From Bacteroidota bacterium (lineage in GTDB: Bacteria; Bacteroidota; Bacteroidia; Chitinophagales; Chitinophagaceae): a stretch of 64,000 bases of DNA. The translations under genes were made by a program, and so were the position numbers. Of this stretch, positions 54,881 through 63,560 are shown piece by piece (position 1 is the stretch's first letter; every line of letters starts with the position of its first letter). The DNA is taken from NCBI GenBank assembly GCA_018267575.1, contig JAFDYF010000069.1, forward strand, positions 186,001 to 250,000. Direction: 5' to 3'. The notes under the pieces are model-generated. The model was given only the letters and a program-made list of their open reading frames with translations, was not told where the DNA came from and ran no database searches.

Positions 54881-56761
54881 ATGAAGGCCCATCTCATACT
54901 TGTTCTTGTTTTAACGTTAAGCCAGTTAATATCTTTTTCCCAAACTTTACCGGCATTGATACCTGAACCAGTATCTATTACCCAAGGAAAGGGAAATTTT
55001 ACCGTGAATGTCCACACGAAAATCAGGGCAATAGATAGTGCAAAGCCAGTTGCAGAATGGCTGCAATCTTTTTTACAAAAGCAAACTGGGTACAAAACAG
55101 CTATTGTAAATAGCGCAAAAGAAAATGCAATACAACTACTGATTAATACAGTTAGGGATGAAATGATTGGAAGCGAGGGCTATCGGCTTTTGGTAACAGC
55201 AAAGGGAATTCAAATACAGGCGAATGATCCTGCTGGCTTATTTTGTGGGGTACAAACCTTATTGCAATTATTCCCATCTGACATTGAAAATGCAAAAGCT
55301 ATTTCCAAAAAAGCTTGGGACATACCCATTGTTTCTATTCTCGATTATCCCCGTTTTGCTTGGCGTGGGTTGATGCTGGATGTGAGCCGACATTTTTTTA
55401 CTATCCAAGAGGTAAAAAAAATGGTGGATGAAATGGCCCGGTACAAATTCAATATCCTACACCTCCATTTAACGGATGATCAAGGTTGGCGAATGGAAAT
55501 AAAAGCATATCCGGAGCTAACCAAAAAAGGAGCTTGGCGGGTGCCGCGTACTGGATTATGGTGGGATAGGGAAAGTCCTCAACCCGGGGAAGCTGCTACT
55601 GATGGAGGTTTTTATACCCAGCAGCAACTAAAGGAATTAGTATCATATTGTGCTGCAAGAAATATACAGGTAATGCCCGAGATAGATGTGCCGGGGCATA
55701 GTCTTGCCGCCATTGCATCCTATCCTTTTCTTTCATGTACCAAAGATTTGTATGAGGTAAATGCAGGCAACCGTTTTGCAGCAACCGATGACGATGCGCT
55801 ATGTGCAGGCAATGATTCTACCTATCAGTTTTTAGAAAAGGTATTCGCAGAAGTGGCTTCTGTTTTTCCATGCAAGTACATTCACATTGGCGGTGATGAA
55901 TGTAATAAGTCATTTTGGAGCAAATGCGCGGTATGCCAGAAAAAAATGAAGGATGAAGGTCTGAAAAACGAAAACGAACTACAAAGTTATTTTATAAAAA
56001 GAGTAGAAAAAATAGTGGAGGCCAATGGGAAAAGAATAATGGGTTGGGATGAGATATTGGAGGGTGGGTTAGCACCCAATGCTACCGTTATGAGTTGGCG
56101 TGGTATGCAGGGGGGAACGGAGGCCGCCAAACAAAACCATCAAGTAGTAATGACTCCTACGGATTATTGCTATTTGGATTTGTATCAAGGCGACCCTGCC
56201 ATTGAGCCGCCTACCTATTCATTGCTGAGGCTCAAAAAAACATATGAGTTTGAACCAGTGCCAACAGGTGTAAAGGAGGGATTGATTATTGGTGGGCAGG
56301 GAAACTTGTGGACGGAAAGCGTTCCGCATTTCCGGCATGCCGAATACATGTTATGGCCACGTTCCTTTGCACTGGCTGAAGTTTTGTGGTCGCCAAAATC
56401 AACCCATAACTGGAATGATTTTGTTGGGCGGACAGAAAAGCAAATTGAACGACTTGATAAAGCAGGCATCAATCACTCCATGAGTTTTTATGATGCGATT
56501 ATAGAACCCAAAAAAGATGCACAAGGCAAGTTGCTGATTAATCTGGATACGGAAATTGAAGGCTTGCAATTGTACTATACATTCGATGATACCTATCCCG
56601 ATGCCTACTCGCAGCGCTACGTGAAGGGCACAGATATCCCTATTGAAAAAGACGCGGAAACCTTTAGGGTGGTTACCTATCGCAACGGAAAACCCCTTGG
56701 TCGAATCATTACTGTAACAGTGGACGAGTTGAAGAAACGGGTAAAAAATAATAACCCCTAA
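54881..56761 (+). CDS. Exported beta-N-acetylhexosaminidase (GH20)
   Basis: 626 aa with a signal peptide (ends near SFSQ). GH20 layout: N-terminal alpha/beta domain, then a TIM barrel with FAWRGLMLDVSRHFF, HLHLTDDQGWRMEIK, and catalytic pair Asp339-Glu340 in YIHIGGDECNK. The final 60 residues look like the chitobiase C-terminal beta domain. It removes terminal GlcNAc or GalNAc; with the galactosidase and presumed fucosidase it suits a complex glycan substrate. Confidence 0.93.
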   Translation: MKAHLILVLVLTLSQLISFSQTLPALIPEPVSITQGKGNFTVNVHTKIRAIDSAKPVAEWLQSFLQKQTGYKTAIVNSAKENAIQLLINTVRDEMIGSEGYRLLVTAKGIQIQANDPAGLFCGVQTLLQLFPSDIENAKAISKKAWDIPIVSILDYPRFAWRGLMLDVSRHFFTIQEVKKMVDEMARYKFNILHLHLTDDQGWRMEIKAYPELTKKGAWRVPRTGLWWDRESPQPGEAATDGGFYTQQQLKELVSYCAARNIQVMPEIDVPGHSLAAIASYPFLSCTKDLYEVNAGNRFAATDDDALCAGNDSTYQFLEKVFAEVASVFPCKYIHIGGDECNKSFWSKCAVCQKKMKDEGLKNENELQSYFIKRVEKIVEANGKRIMGWDEILEGGLAPNATVMSWRGMQGGTEAAKQNHQVVMTPTDYCYLDLYQGDPAIEPPTYSLLRLKKTYEFEPVPTGVKEGLIIGGQGNLWTESVPHFRHAEYMLWPRSFALAEVLWSPKSTHNWNDFVGRTEKQIERLDKAGINHSMSFYDAIIEPKKDAQGKLLINLDTEIEGLQLYYTFDDTYPDAYSQRYVKGTDIPIEKDAETFRVVTYRNGKPLGRIITVTVDELKKRVKNNNP

Positions 56762-56821
56762 AGAATTTTCTCATATTTAACCCAACTTCGGGTACTTCGC
56801 TATCGTGTTCGAAGTTTATTG

Positions 56822-57934
56822 TTATGCAACAGGGATGGCTATACGCTCCTGTTCCAACACTTCCCTGATGCCACCGATCAGGGCTTTGATGTCTTCTGGG
56901 AATATCTGGCCGATATTGCCAATCCGGAATGCATCAATTTTCCCCAATTTGCCCGGGTATATCACAAAACCACGGTCATTCAATTTTTGATAAAATTTTT
57001 CAAAATTGAAATTGGGATCCTTGGGGTATAGAAAGGAAGTGATGATATGGCTTTGTATTTCGGGAGCAAGATATTGTTTGAAACCTAGTTCAGCCATGCC
57101 CGCATCCAGGTATTTTTTGTTGGTTTTATAGCGTTTTTCACGAGCTGCCACGCCACCCTCTACCATCAATTCCTTTAATGCCTGACGGAATGCTAGGATG
57201 CTTAGAGTGGGTGGCGTAAAGCGGAATTGGCCATTGGTTTCCAATCCCAGCCATTGATCATAGAGGTCTAGGCTCAAACTTCTTGCTTGCCCTTTTGCTT
57301 TTTCGAGTTCAGTTTTTTTACAGATAGCGAATGCAAAACCAGGGACGCCTTCAATGCATTTGTTGGAGGAGGAAAGCAGGAAATCGACCTGGGATTCTTT
57401 CATATTGAACTGCACGCCCCCAAAACTGCTCATGGCATCCACGATAAATACCTTATTGTGTTTTTTGCAAACTGCTCCAATCGCACTAATGGGGTTGATG
57501 GAACCCGTTGTGGTTTCGCTATGGATACAAGCTACATGGGTAATCTCTGGGTGCGCTTTTAAAAAGGATTCAGTTTCTTCAGCGCTCACAATGTTTGATT
57601 CTGGAAAGCGCAGTGCGATGTGCTTCAGGTTGTGGATGCTGGCCATTTTTAAAATCCTTTCTCCATAAGCGCCATTGATGAGTATCAGTAACACATCATT
57701 GGGGCCTACGGCACTACTGATCACACTTTCAACACCAAATGTGCCCGATCCCTGCATGAGAACGGTTTCATAACCTGCTGCTTGGCTTACACCAGCCAAA
57801 TTGAGCAAGCTATTACGTATTTCTTTCACGGCATTTATAAATTCAAAATCCCTGGACCCAACATCTTCGAGCATGGCTTCCTTCGTGGCTTTGGAAGTGG
57901 TTAAAGGACCGGGAGTAAATAACAGTTTTCTCAT
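56822..57934 (-). CDS. phnW: 2-aminoethylphosphonate-pyruvate transaminase
   Basis: 370-aa PLP enzyme converting 2-aminoethylphosphonate and pyruvate to phosphonoacetaldehyde and alanine (reversible). Motifs: LLFTPGPLTTS at the start, SGTFGVESVISSA, Asp166 in FIVDAMSSFGG and PLP Lys192 in SSSNKCIEGVPGFAF. No phnX (hydrolase) or aldehyde dehydrogenase gene is nearby, so the direction, breakdown of glycan-borne AEP or synthesis, is open. It converges with GH20. Confidence 0.93.
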   Translation of the reverse strand: MRKLLFTPGPLTTSKATKEAMLEDVGSRDFEFINAVKEIRNSLLNLAGVSQAAGYETVLMQGSGTFGVESVISSAVGPNDVLLILINGAYGERILKMASIHNLKHIALRFPESNIVSAEETESFLKAHPEITHVACIHSETTTGSINPISAIGAVCKKHNKVFIVDAMSSFGGVQFNMKESQVDFLLSSSNKCIEGVPGFAFAICKKTELEKAKGQARSLSLDLYDQWLGLETNGQFRFTPPTLSILAFRQALKELMVEGGVAAREKRYKTNKKYLDAGMAELGFKQYLAPEIQSHIITSFLYPKDPNFNFEKFYQKLNDRGFVIYPGKLGKIDAFRIGNIGQIFPEDIKALIGGIREVLEQERIAIPVA

Positions 57935-58299
57935 TTTAATTATTTCGGGTTGGCAAAATTATCATAGGCGTATCTAAAAACCTAAGAAACGAAGGAATGT
58001 TTTATTATAAATAAATGAGTGATACAAAAACAAAACAAAGGGATTCAAAGCAGAGGCATAACCAAGGAGGATAAACCTTGGCAAAAAAGGACCAATGCGC
58101 AGAATCTGACTCATTAGGAACGATGATGGGTAATAGGGGATGGCAACCAATACGAAATCATCTTAAATTACTAGCACTAAGCATCGCCCATGGCTTTGGG
58201 GTAAATTTCACACACAAATAATTCTATCTCTAGCTTTTGTTACACATGAATTAATATCTTCACGGTTTTAAAATTCATTACTAAAAAAGCTAGGCTTAC
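57935..58299. other. Intergenic region between phnW and the cytochrome b gene
   Basis: 365 nt with no convincing frame. One inverted repeat, CCAAGG/CCTTGG (58062-58067 and 58076-58081), and a TATCTTCA element at 58255-58262 that could be a -7 box for the gene at 58300. Nothing else supported. Confidence 0.5.
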
Positions 58300-58923
58300 A
58301 TGAACAACACCCCATTTTTCAATCAGCCCAAACCGGGCGCCATCAGGTTATGGCATTGGCTAATTTTATTATTTTTTGTGGGATCGGTAACCACGGTCAT
58401 ATTTGGGTCAACGCTATTTAAGACAAAAAACAATATTAGTTTGGTACAGGAACAAGTGCAACAGAAGGGTGGCGCGGTAACTGCCGATCAAGCAAGAGCA
58501 GTTGCACATGAGTTCAGTGACAAATTGTGGATGTTGCATAAGTATATTGGGATTGGGTTATCCATTTTATTATTATGGAGGATTATCATAGAAGTGAGGC
58601 TTTCAAAAGAAAAAAGATTGGGTACCCGAATTAAGCAAGCCATGAGTTATCCTAAATCGGATGGGGAAGAAAAGCACTATCTGTTTGTGCAGTATGGCTA
58701 TCTTTTTTTTTATATCTTTTTTATACTCATGTCCTTAACAGGGCTGGTATTGGCTTTTGAAGACGTAAAATGGCTGGACCCCTTTCATAAGATTTCTAAA
58801 AACATTCATAGCATTGTCCAATATGGGCTTTATACGTATATGGTTTTGCATATTATAGGAGTTATCCGTGCGGATATGACCAAGTATGGGGGTATTGTAT
58901 CCCGTATGATCAATGGTAATTAA
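58300..58923 (+). CDS. Cytochrome b/b6 domain-containing membrane protein
   Basis: 207 aa with about four membrane helices and His residues suited to two b-haems: RLWHW near residue 18, LHKYIGIGLSI, KNIHSIVQYG and VLHIIGVI. It resembles the cytochrome b subunit of NiFe hydrogenases and similar membrane dehydrogenase subunits, but no partner dehydrogenase lies next to it. Confidence 0.8.
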   Translation: MNNTPFFNQPKPGAIRLWHWLILLFFVGSVTTVIFGSTLFKTKNNISLVQEQVQQKGGAVTADQARAVAHEFSDKLWMLHKYIGIGLSILLLWRIIIEVRLSKEKRLGTRIKQAMSYPKSDGEEKHYLFVQYGYLFFYIFFILMSLTGLVLAFEDVKWLDPFHKISKNIHSIVQYGLYTYMVLHIIGVIRADMTKYGGIVSRMINGN

Positions 58924-58956
58924 AGATACCGGTAATAGGATATTATGGAATGTGTT

Positions 58957-60087
58957 TTATAGGCTCAACAGGTTGCCGAGCATTCTGGCAGTTCGTACCA
59001 CATTTTCTCGGGTATGATGCATGGCGGACAGCACATCCATTGGTTTATGGCTGATGGAGATCAGCGCATCGAAATATGCTTCCAACTCAGAATCCGTTTG
59101 CAGGGGAATATGGCCCGCAATGCCCAACACTGGAATCTTTTTTGCTTTAGCCCGCTTTGCTACTCCAAACGGAGCTTTGCCCTGCAGGGTTTGTTGGTCA
59201 ATGCTTCCCTCTCCGGTAATTACCATGTCCGTATTTTCAAGAAGTGCATCAAAACCAGTATGGTCCAGGAAATATTCAATGCCATTGACCAGTCTTGCAT
59301 GCATAACGGCACTTAGACCGGCAGCAACGCCTCCGGCAGCGCCGCCATGTTCTATTGTTGACATATCCTTCCCAGTTTGTTTGAAGACCAACTCTGACAA
59401 TTTTAAAAGTGCGTTGTCCAATAAATCAACATCTGTAGCTTTGGCGCCCTTTTGAGGTCCGAAAACCACGGCAGCCCCTTCTTTTCCCAATAATCTGTTT
59501 TTTACATCGCAAAGCACCACCAGTTCAGATTGGTTTATTCGCTTATCCATACCCGTTAAATCGATCCGATTCAAATGGATGAACGAGGATGGAGAGGGTT
59601 GGAGTTCATTGCCAGCATCATCAAAAAATCGGATACCGAGCGCCTGCATGATCCCAGCACCTACATCAATAGTGGCACTACCACCAATACCAATGATGAT
59701 TTTCTTTGCACCCTTGTCAAGTGCCAGCTTAATGAGGTCGCCCGTGCCACATGTATTGGCATGGAGCGGGGAATATTCAGCAGGGGTTAATAACCTTAAT
59801 CCTGAAGCGTCTGCCAGTTCTATAATGGCTGTCTGGTCTTTTTCTATCAGCCAAAGACAGGCCTTGATTTTTTTCCCGATTGGGTTACGCACCAGCGATT
59901 CAATACGCACCGCATTCAACTGTTTTGCGAGCAGCGAAGCCGTTCCATCACCACCGTCGCCCACTGGTAAGCAAATGCACCTGCACGAAAGTTTGCTTTG
60001 CGTCAATCCCTCTTTAATGGCTTCTGCGACCAGGGCGGCATCCAGACTGTTTTTGAATGCATTGGGCGCTATGAGTATCTGGTTCAT
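58957..60087 (-). CDS. Glycerate kinase (GarK/GlxK type)
   Basis: 376 aa with the type I glycerate kinase features: LIAPNAFKNSLDAALVAEAI at the start, PVGDGGDGTASLL, GIGGSATIDVGAGIMQALG, and GAAGGVAAGLSAVM. It phosphorylates D-glycerate to 2- or 3-phosphoglycerate. It lies 3 nt after the GntP permease gene on the same strand, forming a two-gene uptake-and-kinase unit. Confidence 0.93.
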   Translation of the reverse strand: MNQILIAPNAFKNSLDAALVAEAIKEGLTQSKLSCRCICLPVGDGGDGTASLLAKQLNAVRIESLVRNPIGKKIKACLWLIEKDQTAIIELADASGLRLLTPAEYSPLHANTCGTGDLIKLALDKGAKKIIIGIGGSATIDVGAGIMQALGIRFFDDAGNELQPSPSSFIHLNRIDLTGMDKRINQSELVVLCDVKNRLLGKEGAAVVFGPQKGAKATDVDLLDNALLKLSELVFKQTGKDMSTIEHGGAAGGVAAGLSAVMHARLVNGIEYFLDHTGFDALLENTDMVITGEGSIDQQTLQGKAPFGVAKRAKAKKIPVLGIAGHIPLQTDSELEAYFDALISISHKPMDVLSAMHHTRENVVRTARMLGNLLSL

Positions 60088-60090
60088 GTT

Positions 60091-61428
60091 TTAAAGTAAA
60101 AAAAGTGATAGAAAATAAACCATCAGCAGAGTGGTCAACCCCATAAAAACAGTGGCAAGCGAATATACTTTCAACATGGTTTTTACTTCCAATCCGGAAA
60201 ATTTAGTGATCACCCAAAAATAGGCATCATTGGCATGGGAAACCATCATCGAACCTGCCCCCATGGAAAGTACGGCAAGCATGCGCCCATTTTCTGAATC
60301 AAGTCCCAAGGGTTTCAATAATGGAAATAGGATGGGTGCAGTGGTAATGATGGCAACGGTGGAGGAGCCCTGTGCCGTTTTGATTAAGGAGCAGACCAGG
60401 AAGGGGAATAGAAGCCCTAAATGCTCAAGTGCAAAAATTTCGTTTAGGTGGTTGCCTATTTTTGCCGTTGCGAGTATGGCGCCAAAGGCACCACCTGCAC
60501 CAATAATCACTAAAATGCCCCCTGCTTTTTCTGCTGCTTCCTTAAGAAAAAAGTTGACTTGATTCCTCCCCCAATTTTTTTTGGTAGCCAATGCTAATAA
60601 AATCCCAATTGAAAGAGCGATTACGGGATCACCGAGGAATAATAATAGGTCTTTCCATGCTGCTTGCTTGAGCGCAGTTGTTTTTATAATGGAGGAAAGG
60701 GATATTAGTAGGATGGGTACAATGATGGGGAGAAAAGCCTTGAGTGCCGAAGGTTCATCACTAATGACTTTCTCCTCTTCTTCGATACCAGCATCATCAT
60801 GTCGCTGTATTGTATTTCTTCCAGCAAGGACTGCCCATAAATGACCAACCAACATGCTTGGTATGGCAATTAGGCTGCCAACTAAAATCAGTTTACCAAA
60901 ATCAACATTCAATGTGCCTGCTGCGGCAGCAGCCCCGGGATGGGGTGGTACCAAGCAATGAACGGCATATAAACCGGTGGCCAAGGAAACGCTCATGACA
61001 ACGATTGAAGTGCCCGATTTTTGGGAAAAGGATTTATTCAGTCCATTCAATACGATATAACCTGAATCACAAAAAACGGGAAGGCCTACCACAAAACCAG
61101 TTAGGCTCAATGCCAGTGATGCATTTTTTTTGCCCACTTTTTTCAAAATATAATTCGCCATCGCTTTGGTGCTACCCGACTGTTCGAGCAAAATTCCCAG
61201 ACAGGTACCCAAAACAATGATCAGCCCCAATGATTTTAAGATATTCCCAAAACCTTCTTTGGTTACATTGATAATATCAGCCAAGGGCATTTGAAGACCC
61301 AGGCCTGTAATGAAACAGGCGATGAGCAACGCAAAAAAAGCATGTAGATGAAATTTTGCCGTAAGCAATATAATTACACCGAGCCCGGCGAGCAAAGCCA
61401 TGAATTCCTGTAAAAATAAATGGTTCAT
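60091..61428 (-). CDS. GntP family permease
   Basis: 445-aa gluconate/glycerate:H+ symporter-type protein with about twelve to fourteen helices; the family motifs GFGNILKSLGLIIVLGTCLG, SLALTGFVVGLPVFCDSGYI and LVPPHPGAAAAAG are clear. ATG 61428 begins the first helix; the longer frame to 61506 has no support. Coupling to glycerate kinase argues for D-glycerate as substrate. Confidence 0.9.
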   Translation of the reverse strand: MNHLFLQEFMALLAGLGVIILLTAKFHLHAFFALLIACFITGLGLQMPLADIINVTKEGFGNILKSLGLIIVLGTCLGILLEQSGSTKAMANYILKKVGKKNASLALSLTGFVVGLPVFCDSGYIVLNGLNKSFSQKSGTSIVVMSVSLATGLYAVHCLVPPHPGAAAAAGTLNVDFGKLILVGSLIAIPSMLVGHLWAVLAGRNTIQRHDDAGIEEEEKVISDEPSALKAFLPIIVPILLISLSSIIKTTALKQAAWKDLLLFLGDPVIALSIGILLALATKKNWGRNQVNFFLKEAAEKAGGILVIIGAGGAFGAILATAKIGNHLNEIFALEHLGLLFPFLVCSLIKTAQGSSTVAIITTAPILFPLLKPLGLDSENGRMLAVLSMGAGSMMVSHANDAYFWVITKFSGLEVKTMLKVYSLATVFMGLTTLLMVYFLSLFLL

Positions 61429-61502
61429 GATGGCTGATTCAAATAAATAAATGTAACAAAAGAATTTTGATAATGTGGCGGCTGGTAAAACCCAATGGCT
61501 TA

Positions 61503-61514
61503 GCAAACGTTCGT
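61503..61514. promoter_or_regulatory. Possible LacI-type site upstream of the GntP permease
   Basis: GCAAACGTTCGT resembles one half of the GCAA-x-CG-x-TTGC operator found at 63378, with central CG; the right half is imperfect. It is 75 nt upstream of the permease start. Weak evidence. Confidence 0.2.
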
Positions 61515-61658
61515 AGGCTTATTTTTTTTTTCATTACTGATACGCTGTTTTTTAAGATTAATGGCATAACAATTTAAAATATCAATACATTGAGTAAAAT
61601 TTATAATGGGCGATAACTTTATTACGAAGTTGAATCTGTTTTCCAAAAACATCCTTTT

Positions 61659-62105
61659 ATGATGATTGAAATATTTGCATCCCTGTTTGAGCGGGACCTC
61701 AAAAAGCTAAAAGCCGAAATAGAATTGTATCAGCAAGAGGATAAAATATGGCACACCCAAAAAAACATTACTAATGCTGCTGGTAATCTTTGCCTGCATT
61801 TGATAGGCAACTTGAACACCTTTATCGGAGCGGAGCTGGGTAAAACAGGGTTTGTAAGGAATAGGGATCAGGAGTTTTCGGCGAAAAATATCCCTAGAGA
61901 AACGCTTCTAGCACAGATCGAGGATACCATCAATATGGTTGCCAAAACCCTCCGTGGAATGACTGACGAAGAAATGAATAAGGACTATCCCCAAAACGTT
62001 TTGGGATATAAAATGACCACGGCTTATTTCTTGACACATTTGGCTACCCATTTGACCTATCACCTTGGGCAAATCAATTATCATCGTAGGCTTTTGGATG
62101 TGTAG
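61659..62105 (+). CDS. DinB superfamily (DUF1572-like) protein
   Basis: 148-aa helical-bundle protein; a His near residue 46 (NLCLHLIGNLNTFIG), and the later HLATHLTYHLGQINYHRR supply the three-His metal site of the DinB fold. Family members act as thiol transferases or are of unknown function. Confidence 0.8.
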   Translation: MMIEIFASLFERDLKKLKAEIELYQQEDKIWHTQKNITNAAGNLCLHLIGNLNTFIGAELGKTGFVRNRDQEFSAKNIPRETLLAQIEDTINMVAKTLRGMTDEEMNKDYPQNVLGYKMTTAYFLTHLATHLTYHLGQINYHRRLLDV

Positions 62106-62220
62106 CCAGGTGAGATCAAAAGTTTTGAATGATAAAAGGATGGGGTTGTATTTTTGCGGCTCTCCCTTCTATCTTTTAATTCCTTAATTTTAGAATATTA
62201 AAGAATAGAATTGATTGAGC

Positions 62221-63243
62221 ATGGAAAATAAAATGCCCACCATACGGGAAATCGCCAAGAAACTGCAGATATCGCCATCTACGGTTTCCCGGGCCTTGCA
62301 TAACCACCATAGCATTGGGCTTGGTACCAAAATGCGGGTGCAGGAGTTAGCAAAAAAACTTCAATATGAACCCAACCAGAATGCTATTTTCTTTAAACAA
62401 AGAAGGACTTTTTCTGTTGGGGTAATCCTGCCCAATCTTTCAGAAAGTTTTTTTTCTTCGGCAATCAGTGGGATTGAGGATTTTGCAATTGCCCATCATT
62501 ATAAAGTGTTGTTTGGCCAATCGCATGATGATGCCATTCGGGAAGGGCAGATTTTGGAGACGATGAAAAATTTTCGGGTAGATGGTATTTTGGTGTCTAT
62601 ATCAAAAAGCACGACGAATTACGATCATTTTAAAAACCTAAAAAAATACAATATCCCAATCGTTTTTTTCGACCGCATTCCTGCCATGTCAAATATCAAC
62701 TATATAGCCTGCGACCTTGAAGCGGGTATTCAGGAAGCGGTTGATTTTTTGGTATCGAAAGGGCACCAATGTATTGGGCTGATCAATGGGCCCAACTCAA
62801 TGCTTGCTTGTAAGGAAAGATTAAGAGGATTTAAAAATGTGTTAAAGAAGCATAACTTAAAACAGAACCCTTCTTTGATTGTATCAACCGATCTTTCGCA
62901 AGAAAGCACCTATCAAGCCATGCAAAAATTACTTTCTTTAAAGAATAGGCCATCTGCTGTCATTTCATTTAATGATTATGTTGCTTTGGATGCCATTCAA
63001 TACGCTAAAAAAATGAAGGTAAAAATCAATAAGGATATTTCCTTTGTAAGCTTTGCCAACCTTCCACTATCTTCTTATATAGAAAATACACCTTTAGCAT
63101 CTATTGAACAATTCCCCTACGAGCAAGGAAAAATGGCAATGGAGATTTTGTTGAAATTGGTTGATGAAGGTCATGAAAAAAGAGCCAGCAAGCTTAATTA
63201 CAATATCTCGCTTTCTCCCAAATTGGAAATACGTATTCAGTAG
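62221..63243 (+). CDS. LacI family transcriptional regulator
   Basis: 340 aa: N-terminal LacI helix-turn-helix (TIREIAKKLQISPSTVSRALHNHHSIG) and hinge, then a periplasmic-binding-like sensor domain (RTFSVGVILPNLSESFFSSAISGIEDF, GLINGPNSMLACKERLRGF). ATG 62221 is preferred to TTG 62215. It sits 300 nt upstream of susC with a matching double operator between them. Confidence 0.92.
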   Translation: MENKMPTIREIAKKLQISPSTVSRALHNHHSIGLGTKMRVQELAKKLQYEPNQNAIFFKQRRTFSVGVILPNLSESFFSSAISGIEDFAIAHHYKVLFGQSHDDAIREGQILETMKNFRVDGILVSISKSTTNYDHFKNLKKYNIPIVFFDRIPAMSNINYIACDLEAGIQEAVDFLVSKGHQCIGLINGPNSMLACKERLRGFKNVLKKHNLKQNPSLIVSTDLSQESTYQAMQKLLSLKNRPSAVISFNDYVALDAIQYAKKMKVKINKDISFVSFANLPLSSYIENTPLASIEQFPYEQGKMAMEILLKLVDEGHEKRASKLNYNISLSPKLEIRIQ

Positions 63244-63560
63244 CTAGTCCCATTTACAATTTTAAAGGGCAATATTGGTCTACCTGCAAATAAGGAGTTG
63301 TCCGGAGATTTTGAACGCATTTCCGTTCTTAACCCGATATCATATTATAAATATATATTATTTGATAAAAATATTGCGCAATCGGTTGCAATGCATATTG
63401 CAACCGATTGCGCAAATTCGTCAGTATGGGGAAAGAGCGAGCTTTCAAGAAATGATAATACAAGTACGCTATTTTTATTAAAATGCTCAAGCTATTGTCG
63501 CTCCTAATTGATCATGACATAGCAGGAACGGGCATCAAATTTTTAACCAAAAATAATTGC
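63244..63560. promoter_or_regulatory. LacI-susC spacer
   Basis: 317 nt of AT-rich sequence without a gene. Its main feature is the paired operator at 63374-63415. The start of susC at 63561 is preceded by an A-rich stretch typical of this group, with no Shine-Dalgarno sequence. Confidence 0.6.
63374..63415. promoter_or_regulatory. Paired LacI-type operators forming a near-perfect palindrome
   Basis: Arms of 19 nt (63374-63392 and 63397-63415) are exact reverse complements around GCAT. Each arm contains a LacI-type operator of the form GCAA-y-CG-r-TTGC with central CG: GCAATCGGTTGC at 63378-63389 and GCAACCGATTGC at 63400-63411. Their centres are 22 nt apart, about two helical turns, so two dimers could bind on the same face. 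The neighbouring LacI regulator is the obvious ligand. Confidence 0.7.
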
